A stretch of 64,000 bases of DNA from JAOUJD01 sp963726405 (GTDB taxonomy: Bacteria > Pseudomonadota > Gammaproteobacteria > Burkholderiales > Burkholderiaceae_F): contig CAVSCF010000006.1 of the NCBI GenBank assembly GCA_963726405.1, positions 124,001 through 188,000 on the forward strand. Reading direction: 5' to 3'. The notes below the pieces were generated by a model that ran no database searches, was not told the origin of the DNA, and was given only the letters and a program-made list of their open reading frames with translations. This document shows, piece after piece, positions 9,028 to 21,740 of this stretch; the first letter of the stretch is position 1; every line of letters starts with the position of its first letter. A program made the position numbers and the translations under genes.

Positions 9028-10635
9028 GTGGAAGTCGACTACATCGTCGTCGGCGGTGGTTCGGGCGGGTGCGTCCTCGCGGCGCGGCTGAGCGAGGATC
9101 CCTCCGTCTCGGTGGCGCTGCTCGAAGCCGGTGGCAACAACGACGGCCTGCTGAATCGCGTGCCTACGGGTGCGGCGGTCCACATCGTCGGCCGCAACGC
9201 TTTCAACTGGGCCTTTTCGACCGTCCCGCAGGCGGGCTTCGCCGGTCGCCGTGGCTACCAGCCGCGCGGGCGCGGCCTGGGCGGATCGTCGTCGATCAAT
9301 GCAATGGTCTACCTGCGCGGCCAGCGCGAGGACTACGACGACTGGGTCGCCGAAGGCGCCACAGGGTGGGGATGGCGCGACGTTATGCCGTACTTCCGGC
9401 GCTCCGAGAACAACGAGCGCGTCGGCCTCGATGGCGAGTGCCACGGCCGCGGAGGACCGCTGAACGTGGCCGACCTGCGGTCGCCGCATCCCTTCGCCGC
9501 GATGTTCATCGAGGCGGCGCAGCAGGCGGGCCTGCCGCGCAACGACGACTTCGCGGGCGAGACCCAGGAGGGCGTGGGCTGGTACCAGGTGACGCAGAAG
9601 AACGGCGAACGCTGGAGCGTGGCGCGCGCGTACCTCGATCCCGCCCGTGGCCGCTCCAACCTGTCCATCGAAACCAACGCGCTCGTCACCCGGGTGCTGT
9701 TCGACGGCAAGCGCGCGGTCGGAGTGCGCTTCGAGCAGGGCGGGCAGTCGCGCGAGCTGCGCGCGCGCCGCGAAGTCTTGCTGGCGGCGGGCGCGCTGCA
9801 GACGCCGCAGCTCCTGATGGTCTCGGGCATCGGGCCCGGCGACCACCTGCGCGAACTCGGCATCGCGACCATTGCCGATCTGCCGGTGGGCGACAACCTG
9901 CAGGACCACCCGGACATCATCGTCAACCGGCGCGTCGACAACACCGACCTGCTCGGCCTGTCGCCGGTGGGCGCGTGGAAGCTGATGCGCGAAGTGGGCC
10001 GCTGGCGGCGCGAGCGGCGCGGCGTGCTCGCCTCCAACTTCGCCGAAGCCGGCGCGTTCGTCCGTACGCTCCCCGATCAGACGCGCCCCGACCTGCAGCT
10101 GCATTTCGTGATCGGCATGGTCGACAACCACAACCGTACCTTCCACTGGGGTCACGGCATGAGTTGCCACTCGTGCCCGCTGCGCCCGAAGAGCCGCGGC
10201 ACCTTGCGCCTGGCCTCCGCGGCCATGCGCGATGCCCCGCTGATCGATCCGCGCTTCCTGTCGCACGAGGACGATCTCGAAACGCTCGTGCGCGGCTTCA
10301 AGCTGGTGCGACGGATCTTCGCGCAGCCCGTGTTCGCCCCGTTCGGCGGCGGCGACCCGAAGCGCGAGCTGTACTACGGCGAGGTGCGGACCGACGACGA
10401 GATCCGCGCCGCGATCCGCGCACACGCCGACACGATCTATCACCCCGTGGGTACGTGCCGGATGGGCACGGACGCGCGCGCGGTGGTCGATCCCCATCTG
10501 CGCGTTCGCGGGGTCGATGGCCTTCGGGTGGTGGACGCCTCGGTCATGCCGACCCTCGTATCCGGCAACACCAACGCGCCGGTCGTGATGATCGCCGAGC
10601 GCGCCGTCGACCTGATCCGCGCCCTGCCGCACTGA
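9028..10635 (+). CDS. GMC family FAD-dependent oxidoreductase (choline dehydrogenase-like)
   Basis: This flavoprotein oxidises an alcohol-type substrate. Starting at GTG 9028 it has 535 residues. It shows an N-terminal dinucleotide motif (DYIVVGGGSGGCVLAARL), the GMC signature region GRGLGGSSSINAMVYLRGQ, and the C-terminal catalytic region HPVGTCRMG followed by NTNAPVVMIAERAVDLI. GTG 9028 is preferred over ATG 8992 because a GGGAG lies 6 nt upstream and the family begins right at the FAD strand. The gene is not next to betaine-aldehyde or choline uptake genes, so choline as substrate is unsupported. It appears monocistronic. Confidence 0.92.
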   Translation: MEVDYIVVGGGSGGCVLAARLSEDPSVSVALLEAGGNNDGLLNRVPTGAAVHIVGRNAFNWAFSTVPQAGFAGRRGYQPRGRGLGGSSSINAMVYLRGQREDYDDWVAEGATGWGWRDVMPYFRRSENNERVGLDGECHGRGGPLNVADLRSPHPFAAMFIEAAQQAGLPRNDDFAGETQEGVGWYQVTQKNGERWSVARAYLDPARGRSNLSIETNALVTRVLFDGKRAVGVRFEQGGQSRELRARREVLLAAGALQTPQLLMVSGIGPGDHLRELGIATIADLPVGDNLQDHPDIIVNRRVDNTDLLGLSPVGAWKLMREVGRWRRERRGVLASNFAEAGAFVRTLPDQTRPDLQLHFVIGMVDNHNRTFHWGHGMSCHSCPLRPKSRGTLRLASAAMRDAPLIDPRFLSHEDDLETLVRGFKLVRRIFAQPVFAPFGGGDPKRELYYGEVRTDDEIRAAIRAHADTIYHPVGTCRMGTDARAVVDPHLRVRGVDGLRVVDASVMPTLVSGNTNAPVVMIAERAVDLIRALPH

Positions 10636-10712
10636 TCGCCGGCACGCCTGGCAACATCGGCGGGCGCGAAAACCGCTCCCGTACAATCCCGTGACCTTCC
10701 TAAAGGCCCGCG

Positions 10713-14509
<3,797 letters not shown>

Positions 14510-14513
<4 letters not shown>

Positions 14514-14944
14514 CTGTCCGCGCGATCGCCGTTGGCTGCGCGCTGGCGCTCGGGCTTGTCGCCGGGTGCGGCCGCAGCGACCCCGAGCGGGAAATCCGGG
14601 CGACCATCGCGCAGATGGCGCAGTCGATCGAGAAGCGCGACCCGGCGGTGTTCCTCGACGCGGTCGCCGAGGATTTCAGCCGCGAATCGGGCGCCTTCGG
14701 GAAACAGGACGCGAAGCGGACGCTGCTCGCCGCGTATCTGCGCAACGAGAAGATCATCGTCAGCGCCGTGGTGACCGACGTGCGCGTCGAGGGCGAACGC
14801 GCGTTCGCGAAGGTACGTGTCATCGCCACCGGCGGCGCGGGTCTGCTGCCGGAGCGCGGCCAGACGTGGGATTTCGACTCCGCGTGGCGGCGCGAGCGCG
14901 GCCAGTGGAAGGTGTTCAACGCGGAGTGGCGCGAAGGCTTCTAG
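14510..14944 (+). CDS. Small lipoprotein with NTF2/SnoaL-like fold, unknown function
   Basis: This 144-residue protein starts with GTG overlapping the metH stop (GTGA). It has a lipoprotein signal: hydrophobic stretch, lipobox LVAGC and Cys20. The mature part (REIRATIAQMAQSIEKRDPAVFLDAVAEDF ... RERGQWKVFNAEWREGF, quoted in pieces) has the helix-then-sheet pattern of NTF2/SnoaL-like domains. It is coupled to metH by position, but no functional link is known. Confidence 0.75.
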
Positions 14945-15112
14945 GGCCTCCGGCAGCACCGGCGGCCGTCGAGCGGCCAATCACTTGGCCGCGCCATCGC
15001 CCACCGTATCGTCGGCTTGTCGGCGATCAACCCGAGAGCGGGAGAAGCGCCTACCAAGGAGGTTGACGGTTGCGCGCGCTGTGCACGCCCGGGCTGGAGG
15101 TTCCGCCACATC

Positions 15113-15466
15113 ATGACAACAATGACTCGTCGATCCTTCTGGCTGGGAGTTGGGGCATTGGTGGTGATGATTCTCGTCGGGTGCGCGGAACCCGGGCCGA
15201 TTCCCGGCGCCCGGCCGGACCTGCTCGGCTTCCTGAAAGAAGGACAGACACGACGAGACGAGGCAATCCTTGCGCTTGGGCAGCCATCGGCGACGTTCGA
15301 GAAGGAGTCGATCATCACCTACCGGGTCGGTCACGACGCGAAGCAGGGTTATTTCATCGTCAGCCCGCGGGAACTGCAGCCCTGGGCCAATGCGCGCTAC
15401 AGCCTGGTCCTCGTCTTCGACGACAAGGGGGTTCTGCGCGCGCATACGCTCGTCCCGGTGCAGTGA
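15113..15466 (+). CDS. Putative SmpA/BamE-like lipoprotein 1
   Basis: This 117-residue lipoprotein has the signal RRSFWLGVGALVVMILVGC with Cys as lipid site. The mature region contains LKEGQTRRDEAILALGQPSATFE, the arrangement seen in SmpA/OmlA (BamE-fold) domains. An in-frame extension to 15017 exists, but the signal peptide places the start at ATG 15113 or 15122; a GGAGG lies 12 nt before 15113. It is followed after 6 nt by a second protein of the same plan, suggesting an ancient tandem duplication. Function unknown. Confidence 0.72.
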   Translation: MTTMTRRSFWLGVGALVVMILVGCAEPGPIPGARPDLLGFLKEGQTRRDEAILALGQPSATFEKESIITYRVGHDAKQGYFIVSPRELQPWANARYSLVLVFDDKGVLRAHTLVPVQ

Positions 15467-15472
15467 GAGGGG

Positions 15473-15874
15473 ATGTACCGGATCGGCTCCCTGTCCGTCA
15501 TCGCGGCGATCGCGTTGATCGCCGGCTGCCTCATCATTCCTGTTGATTATCACGCGGCCGGCTCGCGACACAATGTCAATGCCGAGGCCCAGCCGAAGCT
15601 GCAGGTCGGCGTCACGACGAAGGAAGAGGTGTTCCTCCTTCTGGGAGAGCCGGACTATGTCTCCGAGGACGGTCAGCGGCTCGGATACAAGTGGACCAAG
15701 GTCAACGCACTCGTCCTCGTGGGCGCGTACTACTCGGCAGGCATGTGGGAAGTCGAGCGGAGCCATGTCCTCCACGTGACATTCGACGCCGACAACCGCG
15801 TGTCGCAGGTCGGCGTCGTTTCGGGATGGGGGAGCGGCACTCCCGTTGAATCGGGGGCACAACCGCGCAGGTGA
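15473..15874 (+). CDS. Putative SmpA/BamE-like lipoprotein 2
   Basis: This 133-residue protein has a short signal peptide with lipobox LIAGC (Cys about residue 19). The mature part shows the SmpA/OmlA-like pattern VGVTTKEEVFLLLGEPDYV, then beta-strands around YKWTKVNALV and HVLHVTFDADNRV. It shares its plan with the upstream gene, though identity is low. It is co-transcribed with that gene and faces the exosortase operon tail to tail. Function unknown. Confidence 0.72.
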   Translation: MYRIGSLSVIAAIALIAGCLIIPVDYHAAGSRHNVNAEAQPKLQVGVTTKEEVFLLLGEPDYVSEDGQRLGYKWTKVNALVLVGAYYSAGMWEVERSHVLHVTFDADNRVSQVGVVSGWGSGTPVESGAQPRR

Positions 15875-15917
15875 GCGCCGGTTCGGCGGTCACCGTGCCA
15901 GTTCGCGCTCGCGCGAC

Positions 15918-17267
15918 TCATCGGATCGTGTTGGACACGGCAGCCCGCCGCCGAGTACCGACGGGCGGCCGTTCCGCGGGCGGCGGCGGCCCGAAGGCGA
16001 GCGGCTGCATGGCCATGCGATGGCGCTCCCGCTTCGGCCACGCCCGCATTTCCATCAGCACGCGCGCGGCGCGCTCGCGATCCGGCTGTCGGGTCGAGAA
16101 CTGCTGTACCCACGCGGCGTGTGGATTGCGCAGCACGTCGGCGAGCCAGGCCGCCTCGATCGGGGTCAGGCGCGCGGGCGGCTTATTGAAGTACGCCCGT
16201 GCCGCCGCCTTCGCGCCGCAGATACCCGGCCCCCAGTCCACCGTGTTCAGGTAGAGCTCGAGGATGCGAGCCTTTCCCAGGGTGCGCTCCATTTCGATCG
16301 CGTACAGCAGCTCCCGCAGCTTGCGCGCTGCCGTCCGCTCGCCGCCGGTGAAGAGCGTGCGGGCAAGCTGCTGGGTGATCGTGCTTGCGCCGCGCTGCGG
16401 CCGCCCGCCCTCGATGTCCGCAAGAACGGTTCCAATCGCCTGATCGTCGTAACCGGGGTGCCGGAGGAAACGCTGATCTTCCGCGGCGAGAACGGCGGCG
16501 GCGAGATAGGGCCCCATCGCATCGCCTGCCACCCATCCCTTTTCGCCGTCTCCCGTGAGGACGAGGTTCGCGTTGGCCGGGCCGTTGCAGGCGAACCGGA
16601 ACGCTCCGAACTGCAGATGCTCGGTGCCCAGACCGCCGACCTCCCATCCTTCACCATTCCATGTGACGCGTGCCTGTCGCGAGGGCAGCGAAAGTGTCCC
16701 CTCGGCCTGCACGCTGCCCTCGATGCGGGCGAAGGCCGCTTCCGGCACGGCATCGCCCAGGGCGCGATAGAGCGCGGACAGTCCGGTCGAAGGAAGCTGC
16801 CACGCAACGTCCGCCGAGCCGGAGCGCAGCCGCCCCTGGAACGCGATGCGCACCTCGTCGATCGCGAGTGCGCCTTCGAGTCGATCCTCATCGCGCCGCA
16901 CGTCCAGCACGACAGCACGAAAGTCGATCGGCAGCGAAGCAAGGTCCGCGTGCTGAACGCGGCAGGGCGCACAGCGGATGCGCAGCGTCCCGCCTTCGCG
17001 CGAAATCCCGAGCGTTCCCGCCCGCGTGCGGAACGAGTGCCCATCCAGCAGATGCGCCACGCCTGGCAGCGTCGCCAGACGCACGGCGCCGACGACGTTG
17101 AACTTCACATGTGCTCCGGCAAGGTGCAACTCGGTGGTCCACGCGTCCCCGGATGTGGCGAACAGGCCGACGGACGCCATGGCGAGCAGGAGGGAGGCGG
17201 CGACAAGAGTGACCAGCGCGCCGAGGCCGAGGGCGATCTGCACCACGGAGCGAGCCAGGCGTGTCAT
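15918..17267 (-). CDS. GT51 peptidoglycan transglycosylase with N-terminal AsmA-like region
   Basis: This 449-residue protein has an N-terminal membrane anchor (about residues 5-35) and about 200 residues of beta-rich, AsmA-like periplasmic sequence. A C-terminal GT51 domain follows, with AAEDQRFLRHPGYD near residue 264 (catalytic Glu), RGASTITQQLARTLF near 294, and RELLYAIEMERTLGKARILE. It resembles monofunctional MtgA catalytically but is longer. The start at 17267 gives the signal anchor and a 4-nt overlap with the upstream EpsI-like gene. It is the last gene of the exosortase operon, so it probably modifies peptidoglycan for the system's VIT protein; that role is inference. Confidence 0.88.
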   Translation of the reverse strand: MTRLARSVVQIALGLGALVTLVAASLLLAMASVGLFATSGDAWTTELHLAGAHVKFNVVGAVRLATLPGVAHLLDGHSFRTRAGTLGISREGGTLRIRCAPCRVQHADLASLPIDFRAVVLDVRRDEDRLEGALAIDEVRIAFQGRLRSGSADVAWQLPSTGLSALYRALGDAVPEAAFARIEGSVQAEGTLSLPSRQARVTWNGEGWEVGGLGTEHLQFGAFRFACNGPANANLVLTGDGEKGWVAGDAMGPYLAAAVLAAEDQRFLRHPGYDDQAIGTVLADIEGGRPQRGASTITQQLARTLFTGGERTAARKLRELLYAIEMERTLGKARILELYLNTVDWGPGICGAKAAARAYFNKPPARLTPIEAAWLADVLRNPHAAWVQQFSTRQPDRERAARVLMEMRAWPKRERHRMAMQPLAFGPPPPAERPPVGTRRRAAVSNTIR

Positions 17268-17800
17268 GTGCGGCCTGCGACCGGCGTGACCACGGTGATC
17301 GCCCACCACGGGCCGCCTCCGTACTGCGAGGCCCAGAACCATGAGGAGGCGTCGGTCCAGCGGCCTGCGCCGCCGTCGTGAATGCGCTCGCACACCTTCG
17401 CCTGCCGGCCGTCCTTGGCGGCGACGAAGCAGTTCCAGGTGTCGCCCCGGTCGTCGACCATGGGCTGCGGGCGCTCGACGCGGTAGCCGATCCCGCGGAA
17501 GCAGTCATCGGCCGGATGCAGTTGTCGCGTGGGTCGCGTCACATGTCGCACGATCAGCACGTGCTCGCCGTCGGTGAAGCGGGCGATCGCCCCGGGAAAG
17601 CGGCGCGCGAAGCGCTCCTCGACCGCACCGAGCGGCAATTGGGTCAGCGGCTGGTCGCGGAAGTGGGTCGGCCACTGAACGAGGGCCGCCCTTTCCGGCG
17701 TGTCGTCGTGCTCGCTTGCGCGCAAGGGCACGAAGTGACCCGCCAGGGGAAGCGCTCCCGCGACCAGCAGGGCGCCGACGAAGAAGGTACGGACGTTCAT
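17264..17800 (-). CDS. EpsI-like exosortase-associated protein
   Basis: This 178-residue protein has one N-terminal hydrophobic segment (FFVGALLVAGALPLAG) and a periplasmic domain. The stretch LHPADDCFRGIGY resembles the HxPxxC motif of EpsI/DUF3485 proteins that accompany exosortases, and another Cys lies in WNCFVAAKD. It overlaps the exosortase gene at its start and the transglycosylase at its stop by 4 nt each (ATGA), so the three are translationally coupled. It probably helps the exosortase reaction or substrate handling. Assignment rests on motif and context. Confidence 0.65.
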   Translation of the reverse strand: MNVRTFFVGALLVAGALPLAGHFVPLRASEHDDTPERAALVQWPTHFRDQPLTQLPLGAVEERFARRFPGAIARFTDGEHVLIVRHVTRPTRQLHPADDCFRGIGYRVERPQPMVDDRGDTWNCFVAAKDGRQAKVCERIHDGGAGRWTDASSWFWASQYGGGPWWAITVVTPVAGRT

Positions 17801-18690
17801 CGCGGTGACCTCGAAGTGATGAACACGATGGGAATGATGGCGAGGGCCAGCGCGCCAAGGCCGATTGCCTCGTGCGTCCATGCGGGCCAGCGCACCAGCC
17901 CCGCCTCGGGGAAGAAGAGCGCCGTGTTGCGCGCGACGTTGGCGACGAGCACCAGAAGGGCCGCCGCCGTTGCATTCAGTGCCGTGCCCGCGGCCGTTGC
18001 GCGGTTCAGATACGACAGCACTGCCGCGGCGTAGCTGCCGACCCAGAGCATCCCGATGCCGGCACAGGGAGCGTCGACCAGGACGGTCGTTCCCTGATGC
18101 ACGATGGCGGCGCCGTTGGCGCTCGCCTCGATGCCGGCGAGCGACAGCAGCACCGTGGTTGCGTGCGCGGTGAAGGCCCGCAGCGGATAGCCAAGGTAGA
18201 ACTGCAGCGACGCGACGATGGGCAGCGCGAGCAGCAGCAGCGCGACCAGCGGCGTTGCCGGCCGCCTTGCCAGTGCGTGCACAAGGAAGACGCCAAGCGC
18301 GAGCATTGCCAGCGCCGCCGCGGCGAGGTCCGGCAGCGTCAGGCTCGCGATCGCTGCAATCACCGCAAGAGCGGCGCTCGCAACGAGGGCCGAGCGTGTC
18401 GGCACGGCGAGCTCGGCCCGTTGCCGCGCCACCAGCACGAGCGCGGTGACGAAGGCGAGGATGCCCCACGGCTCGTCGGAGCCGTCGACCGTGCGATGCG
18501 CCATGTAGAGCCAGTGCGGCCACAGCGACACGACGATGGCGCCGAGCAGCAGCGACACCGGCCGCACGGCCCGCCAGCGGGCGACGAACGCGTCGACCCC
18601 CTCGGTGGCGCGATCGTGCTCGCTCACCAGCACGCCGAACATCGGGGAAGGCAGCGTGCGGCCGATCCGCGCGTTCAGTTCACTCGGCAT
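17797..18690 (-). CDS. Exosortase (archaeosortase/exosortase family transpeptidase)
   Basis: This multi-pass membrane transpeptidase is predicted to process PEP-CTERM-type tails. In the 297-residue chain about eight hydrophobic segments are visible. The catalytic triad of the family is present: Cys209 in DAPCAGIGMLW, Arg254 in NVARNTALFF, and His273 in WTHEAIG. ATG 18690 is chosen over the upstream in-frame ATG because it sits at the end of the VIT-vWA gene (11-nt overlap) and matches the usual start. The only candidate substrate nearby is the VIT-vWA protein immediately upstream. The exosortase subtype cannot be assigned here. Confidence 0.88.
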   Translation of the reverse strand: MPSELNARIGRTLPSPMFGVLVSEHDRATEGVDAFVARWRAVRPVSLLLGAIVVSLWPHWLYMAHRTVDGSDEPWGILAFVTALVLVARQRAELAVPTRSALVASAALAVIAAIASLTLPDLAAAALAMLALGVFLVHALARRPATPLVALLLLALPIVASLQFYLGYPLRAFTAHATTVLLSLAGIEASANGAAIVHQGTTVLVDAPCAGIGMLWVGSYAAAVLSYLNRATAAGTALNATAAALLVLVANVARNTALFFPEAGLVRWPAWTHEAIGLGALALAIIPIVFITSRSPR

Positions 18691-20695
18691 GGCGGCCTCC
18701 CTTGCGGCGGCGGCGCAGCCACCATGCAAGGCCGCCCGCCAGCAGCGTCATCGACACGAACTCGGGTTCGGGCGTGCTCGGCACTTCGCCGAGGGCCAGC
18801 TCGCTCACTCCTTCGGGCAGCGGCTGCGGCTGGTCGACGGCGATTTGCCGGCCCTCGGGATTGCGCACGATCTTGTCGACCGCGATGAACGAGGTGTAGT
18901 CGGTGAGCAACCGGTACTTCAGGCCGAGTTCCATGATCTCGTTGCGCACCGCCGAGTCGGGCGCGATCTTCTGGTAGTCGCCGAGCGTGGCGATGCGGCC
19001 GCGCGCCCACAGCGTCGCGAGCGCTTTCGTGTCGCCCGACGGCAGCCGGCCGCCGGCGATGTCGACCGACTGGAAGAAGCTGCCGGCGGCGGAAATGCCA
19101 CGGACTTCGATGGCGCCGGTGGCGGGGCCGCGGAACTTGCCGGAGATCACGAGCGGACGCTGGGCGAACAGATCGGGCACCTGGGGCGGATCGACGTCGT
19201 AGGCGTCGATGCCGCGGAAGGTGACGGCGATCCTGGTCAGCACCGGGGACTCGATGTACGCGCGAAAGCGGTCGGCCTCCACGGCGGCGTCGCGTTCGTT
19301 CAGCACGACAAACGATTCGCCGCGTCCGGCCCGCGCCAGCCCTTCGATCAGGAACCGGTTCACCGACGAGCCGATGCCGAAGGCGAACACGTTGGCCTGG
19401 CCGAGATTGGCGCGAATGATGTCCATCGCCTCCTTCTCGATCGTCACGTACCCGTCGGTGATGACCACGAAGCTGCGCGCGCGCTGCTCGTCGCTCGGCA
19501 TCGCGAAGGCGCCGCGCAACGCCGCCAGCAGTTCGGTGGACCCGTTCCCGCGCTGGCCGTTGATGAACCGCACCGCGGCGTCGACGTTGGCGCGCGTGGC
19601 TGGAACCGAGCGCGGAGCGAACAGCGCGTGGCCGCCGGCGAAGGGGATGATGTTGAAGGTGTCAGTCTCCCGGAGGTTCGCCACCAGGCCGCGCAGCAGC
19701 GTCTTGGCGGTCTCGATCGGAAAGCCGTGCATCGATCCCGACACGTCGAGGACGAAGACGTACTCGCGCGGCACGATGGCGCTCGACGCGACCCGTGCGG
19801 GCGGCTCGACCATCGCGAGGAAGAAATTCTCGTCCCGACCTTCATGGACGAGGACACCCGAGGCGATCTCGCGACCGGCGAGCCGATACTCGAGCACGAA
19901 GTCGCGGTTGGCGTGCTCGGCCGCCGCCGGCAGGCTGGAGCGCGCCGTGCGTGACCCCAGGCCCTCGACGCCGAGCGGGTGGGACGGCGAATTCATCGAC
20001 TGCACCGGCAGCGGCGCGTTCACTTCGACGTTCACCGCGACCGTGTGCTGAGCGGATTTCCCGGCGCGCAGCGTCGGCTGCGCGACCCAGCCTTCCGCCT
20101 GGTGGCTCTCGCGTCCTGGCGCACCGTTGTAGCGTGGGCCGACGACCATCGGAAAGACGAAGCGGTAGATGCCGTCGGTCGGCACGAGGGTCTCGGTGTA
20201 GAACAAGTCCACCGCGATCTCGTCGCCGGGCATGACGTTGGCAATGGCCATCGAGAAGACGTTCGGCCGCTGCTGTTCCAGCAGCGAGGCGTTCCTGCCC
20301 TCCCGCCTTGCGGTTTCGTACTCGCGTCGGGCGGCCTGCTTCTCGCGAATCTCGGCATCGACCGCGCGCTCGCCGATCCGCATGCGCATCGCGTACACCG
20401 CCGCTCGCGTCGAGGCGGGAAACACATAGCGCGCTTCGAGCGGCGTCGCGCCCTCGTTGCGGTACACCTGCGTCACGCGGACGTCCGCGATCATGCCGTT
20501 GACCTTGACGTCGAGGCGCGTGGCCTTGAGCGGAAGCGCATCGACGCCCGGTTCGGACCTGTCGACCACGAAGTAGGGCGAAAGCGGCTTGCCCGGGTCC
20601 TGCGGCGCACGTTCCTGCGCCGACACCGGGAGGAAGGCGCTCTGGACGGCCGCGAAGGTGAGCGCGGCGAAGAGGCGGGCGAATGGGCTGGTCAT
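18680..20695 (-). CDS. VIT and von Willebrand A domain surface protein with PEP-CTERM-like tail
   Basis: This 671-residue secreted protein starts with a signal peptide ending near PVSAQ. A VIT (vault/inter-alpha-trypsin) domain covers about residues 45-190, with VTQVYRNEGATPLEARYVFP. A vWA domain follows, with an intact MIDAS DVSGS near 316-320. The C-terminus has the tripartite sorting form: TPEPEF (PEP motif near 642), a short hydrophobic stretch MTLLAGGLAWWL, then RRRRK. It is therefore the likely exosortase substrate. The plan matches targets of the proteobacterial dedicated sortase system, except that the tail suits an exosortase rather than a sortase. The start at 20695 removes a spurious extension. 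Confidence 0.9.
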   Translation of the reverse strand: MTSPFARLFAALTFAAVQSAFLPVSAQERAPQDPGKPLSPYFVVDRSEPGVDALPLKATRLDVKVNGMIADVRVTQVYRNEGATPLEARYVFPASTRAAVYAMRMRIGERAVDAEIREKQAARREYETARREGRNASLLEQQRPNVFSMAIANVMPGDEIAVDLFYTETLVPTDGIYRFVFPMVVGPRYNGAPGRESHQAEGWVAQPTLRAGKSAQHTVAVNVEVNAPLPVQSMNSPSHPLGVEGLGSRTARSSLPAAAEHANRDFVLEYRLAGREIASGVLVHEGRDENFFLAMVEPPARVASSAIVPREYVFVLDVSGSMHGFPIETAKTLLRGLVANLRETDTFNIIPFAGGHALFAPRSVPATRANVDAAVRFINGQRGNGSTELLAALRGAFAMPSDEQRARSFVVITDGYVTIEKEAMDIIRANLGQANVFAFGIGSSVNRFLIEGLARAGRGESFVVLNERDAAVEADRFRAYIESPVLTRIAVTFRGIDAYDVDPPQVPDLFAQRPLVISGKFRGPATGAIEVRGISAAGSFFQSVDIAGGRLPSGDTKALATLWARGRIATLGDYQKIAPDSAVRNEIMELGLKYRLLTDYTSFIAVDKIVRNPEGRQIAVDQPQPLPEGVSELALGEVPSTPEPEFVSMTLLAGGLAWWLRRRRKGGRHAE

Positions 20696-20702
20696 GACTC
20701 GC

Positions 20703-21509
20703 TCACTGCGCGCGTGTCTGGACGGCGGCGTCATCGTCGATGCGATCGGCCACCAGCGTCGCCCAGTCGATCGAAGCTCCGTCGTCGAGCTCGAGTTCGA
20801 TCGCCCCGTCCGCCAGGGCGTCGAACTGCGCGCGGGTGGCGAGCGGAACCAGGAGGGCGAGCCGAGGATCGACGCGCCCGAGGTCGATCACGCTGGAAGG
20901 GCCGGACGCGGGCCGCAGCACGAGCGTCGATCGCGACGCAGGGCGGTGGGGCACGATGAGCAGGAAGCGGCTGTCGCCCTGGTCGACCAGCATGGCCCGC
21001 GGCGCGTCGATGGCCGACACCGCTGGCAGCACGACGCGGTGAGCGCCTTCGGCGCGTACCAGTGGGTGCGTGGCGACGACTTCGATGACGGCGCCGGCAC
21101 CGGGCGCCAGCTGCAGCGCGTCGGCGATGGCCTCGTCATCCGATAACCGGGCATGGCCACTCAGCGGCTGGTCGCCGCAGTCGCCGGACGCCAACAGGTC
21201 GATGGCCTGCTCGGCGCGCACGATGCGCAGCGAATCGGCGCCCTCGTCGACGGCGGGAAGGCGCGAACCAAGATCCACCGTTGCCGAGCCATCGTTGCGG
21301 AACCGGTGAGAGACGCGGACGTCGGCCAGCGAGCCGAGCAGCCGGACGTCGACGGCCGTGGAGAGGCGGTGCAGCTGCACGGCCCGCTCCAGCGGCGCTC
21401 GGATATCCGCCGCCTTCAACTCGGCGGCCGTCGCGGCGGGCACGAACAGGAAGGCCAGCATTTCGGCGGCGGCGAGAGCGCCGTCGATCACCAGGTGCAG
21501 CACTGTCAT
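20703..21509 (-). CDS. VIT-domain-like secreted protein, first gene of the exosortase operon
   Basis: This 268-residue protein has an N-terminal hydrophobic segment (LHLVIDGALAAAEMLAFLFVP). The domain after it has VIT-like features: LSTAVDVRLLGSLADVRVSHRFRN, then alternating strands. It lacks a vWA MIDAS and a PEP-CTERM tail. ATG 21509 is favoured because GGAG lies 6 nt upstream; ATG 21515 is also in frame. The gene is 7 nt upstream of the VIT-vWA gene. A cre-tag-like operator lies about 90 bp before its start. It may be a partner or regulator of the VIT-vWA protein; its function is unknown. Confidence 0.7.
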   Translation of the reverse strand: MTVLHLVIDGALAAAEMLAFLFVPAATAAELKAADIRAPLERAVQLHRLSTAVDVRLLGSLADVRVSHRFRNDGSATVDLGSRLPAVDEGADSLRIVRAEQAIDLLASGDCGDQPLSGHARLSDDEAIADALQLAPGAGAVIEVVATHPLVRAEGAHRVVLPAVSAIDAPRAMLVDQGDSRFLLIVPHRPASRSTLVLRPASGPSSVIDLGRVDPRLALLVPLATRAQFDALADGAIELELDDGASIDWATLVADRIDDDAAVQTRAQ

Positions 21510-21596
21510 CGTCATCTCCAGAAGCCCGTGGCGGGCCGACGGAGCGAACGATCGGCGCTGCATGCGAAGCGCCGTTGAAGACGCCGGGAAGCGCGT

Positions 21597-21612
21597 GTGA
21601 AGAAACGGTGAA
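21597..21612 (-). promoter_or_regulatory. Cre-tag (CreB-type operator) upstream of the exosortase operon
   Basis: Read on the minus strand the site is TTCAC-CGTTTC-TTCAC, an exact match to the published CreBC tag TTCAC-N6-TTCAC. It lies about 88 bp before the first operon gene, in its orientation. A CreB-type regulator is encoded 2 kb away. This supports direct control of the operon by that regulator. Confidence 0.75.
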
Positions 21613-21740
21613 GACGCCCCTTTCGACGTAGCACGAATGCAAGCGGCGCCTGGCCCGGCCGGTGAGTGGCGCGGCGAGGGAGCCGCGTCCCACCATCCAG
21701 TCCTCGCCCGCATCCGGGGCTACGTCACCGGAGATTCACG

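Noticed and set aside
10636..10712. Possible cobalamin or SAH riboswitch before metH
   Set aside because: The 77-nt gap is too short for a cobalamin element and no conserved core or hairpin was seen.
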